Shown in pieces: positions 16,357 to 26,300 of a stretch of 64,000 bases of DNA (position 1 is its first letter; each line of letters opens with the position of its first letter). The stretch is from contig NZ_SNXB01000001.1 of assembly GCF_004362055.1 (NCBI RefSeq), forward strand, positions 310,001 to 374,000, in the 5' to 3' direction. A program made the translations under genes and the position numbers. Under the pieces are notes generated by a model, which did no database searches, was not told the DNA's origin, and was given only the letters and a program-made list of their open reading frames with translations. Source of the DNA: Flavobacterium sp. 245 (GTDB lineage Bacteria > Bacteroidota > Bacteroidia > Flavobacteriales > Flavobacteriaceae).

Positions 16357-18564
16357 ATGAAAAAATTAATACTTGCCCTAATTTTGGGTTTTTCGAGCGT
16401 ACTTTCCGCTCAAAATTCGGTTTCAGGAATTGTTACCGACAATCAAAATCAGCCAATGCCAGGCGTTTCTGTATATGCTTCCGAATTACATAAAGGAACA
16501 ACCACAGACGCAAACGGAAAATATGAATTGAATAATCTTCCAAACGGAAGTTTGCGACTTTCTTTCAATTTTGTTGGTTATGCGAATCAAAATCAGACTA
16601 TTGCAAAATTAGCAAAAGAAAACACACTGAATATTACGCTTTTAGAATCAATTATGGAAATGGATGAAGTAGTCGTTTCAACTCCATTCAATAAATTGCA
16701 GTCACAAAATGTAATGAAAATTGAACACGAAAGCATCAAAACTTTACAGCAAAAAGGAACTTCGACTTTAATTGAAGGTTTAGCGACAATTCCAGGAGTT
16801 GCTCAAATTTCGACTGGAACTTCAATTGGTAAACCGGTAATTCGCGGACTTAGTGGGAATCGAGTTTTAGTATATTCACAAGGTGTTCGTATTGAAAATC
16901 AACAATTTGGAGACGAGCATGGTTTAGGCTTAAATGATGCCGGAATTGAAAGCGTTGAAGTTATAAAAGGACCAGCTTCATTATTATACGGTTCAGATGC
17001 TTTGGGTGGTGTTTTGTATTTTAACCCCGAAAAATTTGCTGACGCAGGTGATTTTAAAGCAAACTTCAGCCAAAAATATTTCACGAATACACAAGGAAGC
17101 AATTCCTCTATTGGATTAAAAACTTCTACAGATAATTGGAAATTTTTAGCCCGAGGAAGTTACAACACACATTCTGATTATAAAATTGCCGATGGCGATC
17201 GTGTGACAAACTCGCGTTATAATGAAACCGATTTTAAAACCGGAATTGGCTACAGCAATTCTACATTTTCAAGTGTTTTAAGATACAATTACAATAAATT
17301 AGATATTGGAATTCCAGAAGATGGAATTGCCGAACAGTCGTCAAGCAAAGACACGCAATTTCCTAGACAAGGCATTTTTAATCATTTATTAAGTTTGAAC
17401 AATGTTGTCTTTTTTGAAAACTCAAAATTAGACCTTGATTTAGGTTACATCGCAAATGACCGAAGCGAATTTGAAGACAGCAATGAAGCTTCATTACACA
17501 TGAAACTGAATACTTTCAATTATAATGCAAAATATCATTTTCCGAAATTTGGAAAAATTGAAACTATTTTAGGTGTTCAGGGAATGCATCAGACAAATAC
17601 AAATTCAAGTGAAGAATATTTGATTCCGGATGCTACAACAAATGATTTTGGAGTTTTTGGAACTGCAAATTACGAATGGAACAGCAACGTTTTACAAGCT
17701 GGATTACGTTTTGATAATCGAAACATAAACTCTATTGCGCATGGAATTGCAGGCGAAGAAGGTTATTTTCAGGCTTTAGATCGATCTTTTGACAGCTTTA
17801 ATGCGTCTCTTGGTTACAAAACAAAATTAGCTGAACCGCTGACACTTCGATTAAATGTTGCAACTGGTTTTAGAGCTCCCAACTTAGCTGAATTAACTTC
17901 AAACGGTGTTCACGAAGGAACAAACCGTTACGAAATTGGAAATGCAAATTTAAAAACAGAACAAAACGTTCAGACTGATTTAAACTTAGAATATAAAAAT
18001 TCGCATTTTGAGTTTTTCATCAATGGGTTTTACAATCACGTGAACAATTATATTTACACTTCGCCAACTGGAGAAATTTTAGATAATAATGATGTATTTG
18101 CTTATGTTCAAGACAATGCCAAATTATTTGGAGGTGAAGCTGGCTTGCACATTCACCCGCATCCGTTAGACTGGCTTCATTTTGAAACGAGCTTTGAAAC
18201 CGTAACTGGCAAAAAAGACAATGATGATTATTTGCCTTTAATTCCGGCAAACAACTGGAATAATACACTTAGAACCGAATTCAATATTAAAAACTGGTTA
18301 AGCGAAGGTTTTGCTTCTTTGAATGTTTCTTCTACTTTTAACCAAGATAATGTGAGCGGTTTTGAAACAGCTTCTAAAGGTTATACTTTGGTAAACTTAG
18401 GTTTTGGAGGTACCGTAAAACTAGGGAAAACTGCTTTTGATGTAAATCTGAATGGAAACAATTTATTTGATAAAAAATATATTGCACACCTTTCAAGATT
18501 AAAAACAGACGGTATTCCTAATATTGGAAGAAACATCGTTTTGGGCGTTAATTTCAATTTATAA
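16357..18564 (+). CDS. TonB-dependent outer-membrane receptor
   Basis: The 735-residue protein has a signal peptide (ending about SVLSAQN) and a carboxypeptidase-like regulatory domain (about 22-105, GIVTDNQNQPMPGVSVY). The plug domain follows (about 115-225, GVRIENQQFGDEHG, ESVEVIKGPASLLYGSDA) and then a beta-barrel ending in VLGVNFNL. It imports a ligand with energy from TonB/ExbBD. No SusD partner follows, so a metal or siderophore ligand is more likely than a glycan. The upstream His/Cys-rich protein points the same way. Confidence 0.93.
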   Translation: MKKLILALILGFSSVLSAQNSVSGIVTDNQNQPMPGVSVYASELHKGTTTDANGKYELNNLPNGSLRLSFNFVGYANQNQTIAKLAKENTLNITLLESIMEMDEVVVSTPFNKLQSQNVMKIEHESIKTLQQKGTSTLIEGLATIPGVAQISTGTSIGKPVIRGLSGNRVLVYSQGVRIENQQFGDEHGLGLNDAGIESVEVIKGPASLLYGSDALGGVLYFNPEKFADAGDFKANFSQKYFTNTQGSNSSIGLKTSTDNWKFLARGSYNTHSDYKIADGDRVTNSRYNETDFKTGIGYSNSTFSSVLRYNYNKLDIGIPEDGIAEQSSSKDTQFPRQGIFNHLLSLNNVVFFENSKLDLDLGYIANDRSEFEDSNEASLHMKLNTFNYNAKYHFPKFGKIETILGVQGMHQTNTNSSEEYLIPDATTNDFGVFGTANYEWNSNVLQAGLRFDNRNINSIAHGIAGEEGYFQALDRSFDSFNASLGYKTKLAEPLTLRLNVATGFRAPNLAELTSNGVHEGTNRYEIGNANLKTEQNVQTDLNLEYKNSHFEFFINGFYNHVNNYIYTSPTGEILDNNDVFAYVQDNAKLFGGEAGLHIHPHPLDWLHFETSFETVTGKKDNDDYLPLIPANNWNNTLRTEFNIKNWLSEGFASLNVSSTFNQDNVSGFETASKGYTLVNLGFGGTVKLGKTAFDVNLNGNNLFDKKYIAHLSRLKTDGIPNIGRNIVLGVNFNL

Positions 18565-18570
18565 TTTTTG

Positions 18571-18675
18571 TTTAACCGCAAAGCGCGCAAAGAATTTCGC
18601 AATGTTCGCAAAGTTTTAAAATTCTTTGCGACTTCGCGTCTTTGCGAGATTAATATTGCGTGCTTTGCGGTTAAA
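18571..18675. repeat. inverted-repeat element with GCAAAG words
   Basis: TTTAACCGCAAAGCGCGCAA at the left and TTGCGTGCTTTGCGGTTAAA at the right form a 20-bp inverted repeat with one mismatch. The interior repeats GCAAAG/CTTTGCG words. It lies between the TonB receptor and prolyl oligopeptidase genes; a reading frame through it is fortuitous. Confidence 0.75.
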
Positions 18676-18700
18676 TACTCTCAACTCTCACAAAAAATGC

Positions 18701-18708
18701 TATTTTTG
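18701..18708 (+). promoter_or_regulatory. -7 promoter box (TATTTTTG)
   Basis: TAnnTTTG match 22 bp upstream of the ATG at 18730, confirming that start over the longer frame. Confidence 0.7.
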
Positions 18709-18729
18709 TTAAAACCGACAAACCTAAAT

Positions 18730-20838
18730 ATGAAAAAAACATTTTTACTAATGGCAATTACAACTGCAGGAATTTCATTTGGACAAAATAAAATTCAATA
18801 TCCGCAAACAAAAAAAGGCGAAACTGTCGATGTGTATTTTGACACAAAAGTAAGCGATCCATATCGCTGGCTTGAAGACGACAAATCTGCTGAAACTGGA
18901 GCCTGGGTTAAGGCCGAAAACGAAGTTACGTATGCTTATTTAGATAAAATTCCGTTTCGTGAAGAACTTAAAAAACGAATGGAAACATTGTGGAACTTTG
19001 AAAAAATAGGCGCTCCATCTCAAGAAGGAAAATTCACTTATTTTACTAAAAATAATGGACTTCAAAATCAATCTGTTGTTTATAGAAAAGACCAAAATGG
19101 GAAAGAAGAAGTTTTCCTTGATCCGAATACTTTTTCTAAAGACGGAACAACTTCTCTTGGTGGTTTAGATTTTTCTAAAGATGGTTCAAAAGCTGCTTAC
19201 TCAATTTCTGAAGGCGGAAGCGACTGGAGAAAAGTAATTATTATTGATGCCGTTTCTAAAAAAGTACTGGAAGACACTTTAGTTGATGTGAAGTTCAGCG
19301 GTATTTCGTGGCACGGAAATGAAGGTTTCTATTATTCTAGTTATGATAAACCAAAAGGAAGCGAATTATCTGCAAAAACAGACCAGCACAAATTGTATTT
19401 CCATAAACTTGGAACTTCTCAAAAAGAGGATAAAGTCATTTTTGGTGCCGATCAAAAAAGAAGATACGTTGGTGGTTATCTAACTGAAGACAATCACTAT
19501 TTAGTAATTTCTGCTGCCAATTCTACTTACGGAAATGAATTATACATTAAAGACTTAACCAAACCAAACAGCCCAATTGTTACTATAGTAGACAACTTTA
19601 ACAGCGACAATAGTGTTATAGAAAATGAAGGAACCAAGTTGTTTATCGATACTGATTTAAATGCTCCTAACAAACGTATCGTTACAGTTGATGCAAATAA
19701 TCCAAAACCGGAAAACTGGAAAGATTTTATCAAAGAGACTGAAAATGTGCTTACGACTTCAACAGGTGCAGGATACTTTTTTGCTAACTATACAAAAGAT
19801 GCCGTTTCATTTTTACAGCAATATGATTACAGTGGAAAATTAGTTCGTGAAATTAAACTTCCGGCTATTGGAACTGCTAGCGGATTTGGCGGAAAAAAGA
19901 ATGAAAAAATCTTGTATTACAGTTTCACCAATTATACAACACCAAGCAGTATTTACTCATTTGAGCCAAAATCTGGAAAATCTGAAATTTATCAGAAACC
20001 AAAAGTGGACTTCAAAAGCGAAGATTACGAATCAAAACAAGTTTTCTACGCTTCAAAAGATGGCACAAAAGTTCCGATGATTATTACCTATAAAAAAGGA
20101 ACAAAATTAGACGGTAAAAATCCAACTATACTTTACGGTTACGGCGGATTCAACATAAGTTTGACACCAAGTTTCAGCATTTCAAATGCGGTTTGGATGG
20201 AAAACGGAGGTATTTATGCAGTTGCCAACTTAAGAGGCGGTGGTGAATACGGAAAAAAATGGCATAATGCTGGAACTAAGCAGCAAAAACAAAATGTATT
20301 TGATGATTTTATCGCTGCAGCAGAATATTTAATTGCACAAAAATATACCTCATCAGATTATTTAGCAATCCGCGGAGGATCTAACGGAGGATTATTAGTA
20401 GGCGCAACAATGACACAGCGTCCTGATTTAATGAAAGTCGCATTGCCAGCTGTTGGAGTTATGGACATGTTGCGTTACAACGCTTTTACCGCGGGTGCAG
20501 GATGGGCTTTTGATTATGGAACATCGCAAGACAGCAAAGAAATGTTTGAATACTTAAAAGGATATTCACCTGTTCATAACGTTAAGCAGGGCACACATTA
20601 TCCAGCAACTATGGTGACAACTGGAGATCATGATGATCGTGTAGTTCCGGCACACAGCTTTAAATTTGCTTCAGAATTACAGGAAAAACAAGCAGGAGAA
20701 AATCCTGTTTTAATTAGAATTGATGTTAAAGCTGGTCACGGTGCAGGAAAATCTGTTGCCGCTACAATTCAAGAAAATGTAGATATTCAGGCTTTCACAC
20801 TTTATAACATGGGCTTTAAAGCTTTGCCTAAAAAGTAA
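18730..20838 (+). CDS. prolyl oligopeptidase family serine peptidase (S9A), exported
   Basis: After a signal peptide ([19 protein letters not shown]) comes the S9A propeller domain, opening with DPYRWLED, and a C-terminal alpha/beta hydrolase. The catalytic Ser is in [10 protein letters not shown], the Asp in GDHDDRVVP and the His in KAGHGAGKS. It cleaves short peptides after proline, here probably in the periplasm. At 702 residues it has the normal length of this enzyme. A frame extending upstream to 18568 runs through a repeat element and the promoter and is not the start. Confidence 0.94.
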   Translation: MKKTFLLMAITTAGISFGQNKIQYPQTKKGETVDVYFDTKVSDPYRWLEDDKSAETGAWVKAENEVTYAYLDKIPFREELKKRMETLWNFEKIGAPSQEGKFTYFTKNNGLQNQSVVYRKDQNGKEEVFLDPNTFSKDGTTSLGGLDFSKDGSKAAYSISEGGSDWRKVIIIDAVSKKVLEDTLVDVKFSGISWHGNEGFYYSSYDKPKGSELSAKTDQHKLYFHKLGTSQKEDKVIFGADQKRRYVGGYLTEDNHYLVISAANSTYGNELYIKDLTKPNSPIVTIVDNFNSDNSVIENEGTKLFIDTDLNAPNKRIVTVDANNPKPENWKDFIKETENVLTTSTGAGYFFANYTKDAVSFLQQYDYSGKLVREIKLPAIGTASGFGGKKNEKILYYSFTNYTTPSSIYSFEPKSGKSEIYQKPKVDFKSEDYESKQVFYASKDGTKVPMIITYKKGTKLDGKNPTILYGYGGFNISLTPSFSISNAVWMENGGIYAVANLRGGGEYGKKWHNAGTKQQKQNVFDDFIAAAEYLIAQKYTSSDYLAIRGGSNGGLLVGATMTQRPDLMKVALPAVGVMDMLRYNAFTAGAGWAFDYGTSQDSKEMFEYLKGYSPVHNVKQGTHYPATMVTTGDHDDRVVPAHSFKFASELQEKQAGENPVLIRIDVKAGHGAGKSVAATIQENVDIQAFTLYNMGFKALPKK

Positions 20839-20859
20839 GATTTTAAAAACTTAATTTTA

Positions 20860-20906
20860 GTCGCCAATTCACGAATCATTTTATGAATTGGCGGCTATTT
20901 TTTTTG
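20860..20906 (+). terminator. terminator after prolyl oligopeptidase
   Basis: CGCCAATTCA pairs perfectly with TGAATTGGCG, then GCTATTTTTTTTT follows. Confidence 0.85.
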
Positions 20907-21015
20907 CCAGAGATTAGAGGATTAAAATGATTTTCTAATCTGTGTATTTGTTTTTCGTCACGAATTCTATGAATTTCCACGAATTAAATTAGCGGAAATT
21001 AATGTAATTCGTGAG
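20904..21015. repeat. two dispersed repeat segments
   Basis: 20904-20945 resembles the tract at 615-647 (shared AGGATTAAAATGATTTT). 20957-21015 is a short version of the GCCACGAATT family, with CGTCACGAATT at the left and AATTCGTGAG at the right. Confidence 0.65.
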
Positions 21016-21025
21016 AAACCTTTTT

Positions 21026-21033
21026 TAAATTTG
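21026..21033 (+). promoter_or_regulatory. -7 promoter box (TAAATTTG)
   Basis: TAnnTTTG match 20 bp upstream of the oxidoreductase ATG. Confidence 0.6.
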
Positions 21034-21053
21034 AGAAACTTAAAACTTTAACC

Positions 21054-22046
21054 ATGAAAATTATAAAATGGGGAATTATAGGCTGTGGCAACGTGACTGA
21101 AGTAAAAAGCGGACCCGCATTTCAAAAAGCTCCAAATGCAGCTTTAGTAGCAGTTATGCGAAGAGATGCCGCACTTGCTGAAGATTATGCTAAACGCCAT
21201 AATGTTCCGAAATGGTATTCGAATGCAGTTGATTTAATAAATGATCCAGAAGTCGATGCGGTTTATATTGCAACTCCTCCATCTTCTCATAAAGAATACA
21301 CGATTTTGTGCGCCAAAGCAGGAAAACCGGTTTATGTTGAAAAACCAATGGCGCTGAATTTTGACGAATGCAATGAAATGATCAGTGTTTGCAAAGAGCA
21401 TAATGTTCCTTTGTTTGTCGCTTATTACCGAAGAGCATTGCCACGATTTTTAAAGATAAAAGAAATAATCGACCAAGGAAAATTAGGAAACATCAGACAC
21501 GTAAATTGCGTTTTATACCATCCTTTTGAAGAACGTTATGATGACGAAATCAATCTTCCGTGGACGGTTTTACCTTCTATTTCAGGCGGAGGAATTTTTG
21601 TGGACTTGGCCTGTCATACTTTAGATTTTCTGGATTTTGTTTTAGGTCCGATAAAATCAGTGCGTGGGCATGCGACTTCTCAGCTATTGGCATATCCTGC
21701 CGAAGATGCTGTTTCAATGTCATTTTTATTCGAAAACGGAATTCACGGTTCTGGAATATGGAATTTTGCCAGTTTCGAACGTTACGACAATACGGAAATT
21801 GTAGGCGATAAAGGAAAAATATCATTTTCAACTTTTGGGAATGACCCAATTCATATTCAATATGCAGATGGAGAAAAAGAAAGTATTTTAATCGAAAATC
21901 CATTACATATCCAACAGCCTTTTATTGAAACTGTAATTGCCGAACTTTTAGGAAATGAAGATGCTTCTCCATCAAAAGGAATTTCTGGCGCCAGAACAAC
22001 TTGGGTTATTGATGAAGTTTTGAAGGAATTTAGAAGTTTGAAATAA
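21054..22046 (+). CDS. Gfo/Idh/MocA-family NAD(P)-dependent oxidoreductase
   Basis: The 330-residue protein has an N-terminal Rossmann fold (WGIIGCGNVTEVKSGP), the family motif VYVEKPMALNFDECN with the key EKP lysine, and the C-terminal alpha/beta domain (GGGIFVDLACHTLDFLDF with the catalytic-region His). Members oxidise or reduce sugars, inositols or related polyols. No neighbouring gene indicates the substrate. It is a cytoplasmic protein, and no signal peptide is seen. Confidence 0.9.
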   Translation: MKIIKWGIIGCGNVTEVKSGPAFQKAPNAALVAVMRRDAALAEDYAKRHNVPKWYSNAVDLINDPEVDAVYIATPPSSHKEYTILCAKAGKPVYVEKPMALNFDECNEMISVCKEHNVPLFVAYYRRALPRFLKIKEIIDQGKLGNIRHVNCVLYHPFEERYDDEINLPWTVLPSISGGGIFVDLACHTLDFLDFVLGPIKSVRGHATSQLLAYPAEDAVSMSFLFENGIHGSGIWNFASFERYDNTEIVGDKGKISFSTFGNDPIHIQYADGEKESILIENPLHIQQPFIETVIAELLGNEDASPSKGISGARTTWVIDEVLKEFRSLK

Positions 22047-22065
22047 TAATATGACAGTGTAGTGT

Positions 22066-22165
22066 TGTCATCCTGAGGAACAAAGGATTACAGATGGAAC
22101 TCGGCAAAGATTATCGATTCTCTTTGAGGAATCTCTGGTGTGATCCTTCGTTCCTCAGGATGACA
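22066..22165. repeat. 100-bp inverted-repeat element (GTCATCCTGAGGAAC family)
   Basis: Left TGTCATCCTGAGGAAC and AAAGGAT match right ATCCTT and GTTCCTCAGGATGACA. A second, diverged copy is at 62180-62279 and a further related one at 58880-58979. Lengths are all close to 100 bp. Confidence 0.8.
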
Positions 22166-22170
22166 GACAT

Positions 22171-22200
22171 AAAAAAAGGATATTCTCACGAATATCCTTT
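22171..22200 (-). terminator. bidirectional terminator
   Basis: AAAAGGATATTC and GAATATCCTTT form a stem flanked by A and T runs. It serves the minus-strand barrel gene and possibly the oxidoreductase. Confidence 0.8.
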
Positions 22201-22229
22201 CTTCAAAAAACTATAAAACTTCTATAAAA

Positions 22230-23201
22230 TTATAGGCTGTATTTAACACCAACTGTTAATCCTAAACCAGAAATACCAACAAAAGAACTTAACTCATCCA
22301 TTGCCTCGTTAGGTCTAGTTGTATCAGACGTATCTGTTGTAGCAGTATTAGGATTAAATAAAGGGTTGTTAGAATTTACATCTAAACCTTTGTGATAATT
22401 TGTATGAATCTGAGATGCGTTTCTTGTTGACAAAGCATCTGCTCCATTTACTGTATATTCTGTCGTTTCTTTAGTTTTTCCGTGTACAGTAAAGTTACGG
22501 TATTCTAATTCAGCAAAAGCAGAGATATGTTTTCCTAATTTGTAAGATGTACCTAAAGCAGCCATAAATCCAATTGTTGGATTTGGTTTTACAACATCTT
22601 TAGAATAAACATTAGATGTGCTTACAACATTATTACCTACATAAGATAAAAACTGTCTATCTGTTTTTATATCCAATGTTCCATGAATTGGAACAATAAC
22701 ACCAACTTTAGTGTATGGTTCAAAACCATGAGCTTCTCCTAAGAACATTACAATTGCAGGAGCTAAATCAAAAGCTTTAATTTGCCCTTCAGCAGTAAAA
22801 CTAAGATACGTAGCTACAGTTGTAGTTGGATTATATGAATAAAGTCTATCTGTAGTCTGAGCCATAGTTTTACTATTACTGATATAGTAGTTAGCTGACA
22901 TTTCAACTCCTAAACGTGTAGAAAAACGGTAACCAGCAGTAATCCCACTTCTAAAACCTTGTCCAAAAGAACCTGTTATACTTTCTCTTGAAACTAATTT
23001 ATTATTTGTTAAAGTTCCTGAATAAACATCTCTGTTTGGCGCCTGACCTCCAACTTCTGGAAACTCAGTAGAAGCAGTTTGGTTGAAATAAGATCCACCC
23101 AATTTAAAGTACCAGCTTTCTGGTTTATCTGCTTTTTCTGTTTGCGCCATTGTAGCCATAGAGCAAACTAATAATCCTAATAAAAATAGGTTCTTTTTCA
23201 T
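22230..23201 (-). CDS. outer-membrane beta-barrel protein
   Basis: This 323-residue protein has a signal peptide (MKKNLFLLGLLVCSMATMAQ) and a body of alternating strands with many Tyr/Phe/Thr. It includes GLTVGVKYSL at the C-terminus, as expected for a barrel inserted by BAM. The family looks like OmpA-barrel/OMP_b-brl proteins of Bacteroidota; function unknown. A promoter box TAAGTTTG is at 23225-23232 on the minus strand. Confidence 0.78.
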   Translation of the reverse strand: MKKNLFLLGLLVCSMATMAQTEKADKPESWYFKLGGSYFNQTASTEFPEVGGQAPNRDVYSGTLTNNKLVSRESITGSFGQGFRSGITAGYRFSTRLGVEMSANYYISNSKTMAQTTDRLYSYNPTTTVATYLSFTAEGQIKAFDLAPAIVMFLGEAHGFEPYTKVGVIVPIHGTLDIKTDRQFLSYVGNNVVSTSNVYSKDVVKPNPTIGFMAALGTSYKLGKHISAFAELEYRNFTVHGKTKETTEYTVNGADALSTRNASQIHTNYHKGLDVNSNNPLFNPNTATTDTSDTTRPNEAMDELSSFVGISGLGLTVGVKYSL

Positions 23202-23224
23202 AATTCTGATTTAATTAATTTATA

Positions 23225-23232
23225 CAAACTTA
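23225..23232 (-). promoter_or_regulatory. -7 promoter box (TAAGTTTG)
   Basis: Minus-strand TAnnTTTG match 24 bp upstream of the barrel gene ATG. Confidence 0.6.
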
Positions 23233-23378
23233 GAATATTTTAACATATTCTTTTGGTCTGTGATGTTAGACTTGGAACGAAATCGTTGTAATTTCGGGCA
23301 ATATTACTAAAAAAGTATTATGCGTGCATATTTTTAACATTAAAATTTTAGATTCTATTAAATTTTAACTGTTAAAAT

Positions 23379-26300
23379 TTAGTTCAGCTTAAAATTGATC
23401 TGCATTTTCTCCAATTCCTCTAATAATTCAGCAGAAATTTTAACCTTTAATCTTCGGCTTGGCATAGTTAATTTAGTTACTACTTTGACTTCTTCGATCT
23501 CTTTCATTTCCTGCATTTTAGCCTCTCCCGAAACTGATTCATTATCATCATTGTCATCTTCAAAAACAGCATCTTCGCTATCTTCAAATTCACTTGTTGT
23601 TTCAATCTCTACTAAACGCTTAACATTTTCGATTTCCATGATATCAAAACTCACGGTATTATCGCCTTTATTTTCATTGAATAAATGACTTAACTTATGA
23701 ATAAACTCAGGTTGCAGATCTTTGATATTTAACAACAGAATCAGTTTTTTAGCAAAAGCTTCTAAAATATCCTGAAGCTGTCTTATCTCGACAAACTGCA
23801 TTCTAGGATCTGATTTTTTTCCGGTATCATGATTTACCCAGCCATCTTTTATTAAAATTTTCAGGTACGCAAAATTATTTTGAATCAAGAAATGGCGGAA
23901 TTTTAAATATTCTTCTCCAAAAATCTTAAACTCATAACTTTCGTCATATCCTTCTAAATTAAATACAGCCCAGCCTTTTCCGTTTTTAGCCACACGGTGC
24001 TGTACGTTATTAATGATTCCGGCAAAATTTAGATTTTTACCCACATATTCATTCATACTTTTCAGCGCTTCTAATCTTGCGTTACAGAAGTATTTCATCT
24101 CAAATCTAAAATCATCAAGCGGATGTCCGGAAATATAAATCCCGACAACTTCTTTCTCTTTGGCCAGTTTTTCCATTGTACTCCAGTCTTCGCATGGAGG
24201 CACAACTGGTTCAGCAATTTGCACTTCGCTTGCTTCACCAAACAAACTTACCTGAGACGAGTTTTCATTTTCCTGAAATTTCGATCCGTAACGTATCGCC
24301 TTTTCGTAGAAAGTAATTCCGTCTCCATCATCATGAAAATATTGCGCTCTTGTAGTTCCTTCAAAAGAATCAAAACCTCCTGCAAGCGCTAAATTTTCAA
24401 TTGCTTTTTTATTAGCAGCACGAAGATCAATTCGCTTCGCTAAATCAAAAATGGATTTATATCTTCCGTCTTTTCTGTTTTCTACAATCGTTTCTACAGC
24501 TCCGGAACCAACACCTTTAATCGCTCCCATTCCGAAACGAACAGCATAATCATCATTTACGGTAAATTTATAGTACGATTCATTTACGTCTGGGCCCAAA
24601 ACTTGTAATCCCATACGTTTACATTCTTCCATAAAGAATGATACTTGTTTGATATCATTCATATTATTTGAAAGTACCGCCGCCATATATTCTGCCGGAT
24701 AATGCGCTTTCAAATAAGCAGTTTGATAAGCAATCCAAGCATAACAAGTCGAGTGCGATTTATTAAAGGCGTAACTCGCAAAAGCTTCCCAGTCTTTCCA
24801 GATTTTCTCTAGAACCTTGGCATCATGCCCTTTTGCCGATGCTTGCTCAACGAACTTCGGCTTCATTTTATCCAGTACGTCTTTTTGCTTCTTACCCATC
24901 GCTTTACGCAAAACGTCGGCCTCACCCTTTGTAAACCCGGCCAAAGACTGAGACAAAAGCATTACCTGCTCTTGATAAACGGTAATTCCGTAGGTTTCTC
25001 CTAAGTATTCCTCACAGGCATCTAAATCGTATTTGATTTCTTCGTCACCGTTTTTTCTTCGAACGAAAGACGGGATATATTCTAAAGGTCCCGGACGATA
25101 AAGTGCATTCATGGCAATTAAATCCCCAAAAACTGTAGGTTTTAGATCTTTCATGTATTTCTGCATCCCAGGTGACTCATATTGGAAGATTCCAACGGTT
25201 TCACCTCTTTGGAAAAGTGCATACGTTTCAGGATCATCAATTGGAAATGTATCAGGATCCAGATCAATATTTGTTCTGTATTTTACCAGTTTTACAGTAT
25301 CTTTTATCAGTGTAAGGGTCTTCAGACCCAAGAAGTCCATCTTCAGCAATCCGGCACTTTCTGCAACCGAGTTATCGAACTGTGTTACGTATAAATCAGA
25401 ATCTTTTGCAGTGGTAACCGGAACATAATTCGTAATATCCGACGGTGTAATGATTACCCCGCAGGCGTGAATTCCCGTGTTACGCATTGATCCTTCAAGG
25501 ATTTTTGCCTGCTGAATAGTTTCTCCTGCCAAATCATCTTCATTGGCAATAGCAATCAGTTCTTTTACATTATCAAATTCATCAGATCGAAGGGCTTTTT
25601 TAACCTCATCTTCGTTTTCAGAAATAAAACGCGCCAAATTCCATTTTGAAGGCATCATTGCCGGAATCAATTTGGCAATTCTATCGGCCTCAAATAATGG
25701 CAAATCCAGTACACGCGCCGTATCACGAATTGCCGATTTGGTTGCCATTTTACCATACGTGATAATCTGCGCAACCTGTTTTTGACCGTATTTATTGATT
25801 ACGTAATCCATTACACGCCCACGGCCCTCATCATCAAAGTCGATATCAATATCGGGCATGGATACACGGTCAGGATTTAGGAAACGCTCAAAAAGCAAAT
25901 CGTATTTAATTGGGTCAATATTGGTAATTCCGAGGCAATACGCAACCGCCGATCCGGCTGCAGATCCACGACCAGGACCAACCGATACGTCCATTTTTCT
26001 AGCCTCGGCAATGAAATCCTGTACAATCAAAAAGTAACCTGGATATCCTGAATTTGAAATCGTTAATAACTCAAAATCCAGACGTTCCTGAATCGATTCT
26101 GTGATTTCGCCATATCTTTTTGCTGCACCCACCATTGTAAGATGGCGCAAATATTTATTTTCGCCTCGAACACCACCATCAGCCTCATCTTCAGGCACTA
26201 CAAATTCCTGCGGAATATCAAATTTTGGAAGCAATACATCTCTGTAAAGCGAATATCCTTCAACTTTATCAACGATTTCCTGAATGTTGATAATAGCTTC

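Noticed and set aside
16290..16493. 67-codon plus-strand frame at the start of the TonB receptor
   Set aside because: It overlaps the receptor's signal peptide and CarboxypepD domain in another frame.
18568..18729. Upstream extension of the prolyl oligopeptidase frame
   Set aside because: It crosses an inverted-repeat element and a promoter box, and the signal peptide begins at 18730.
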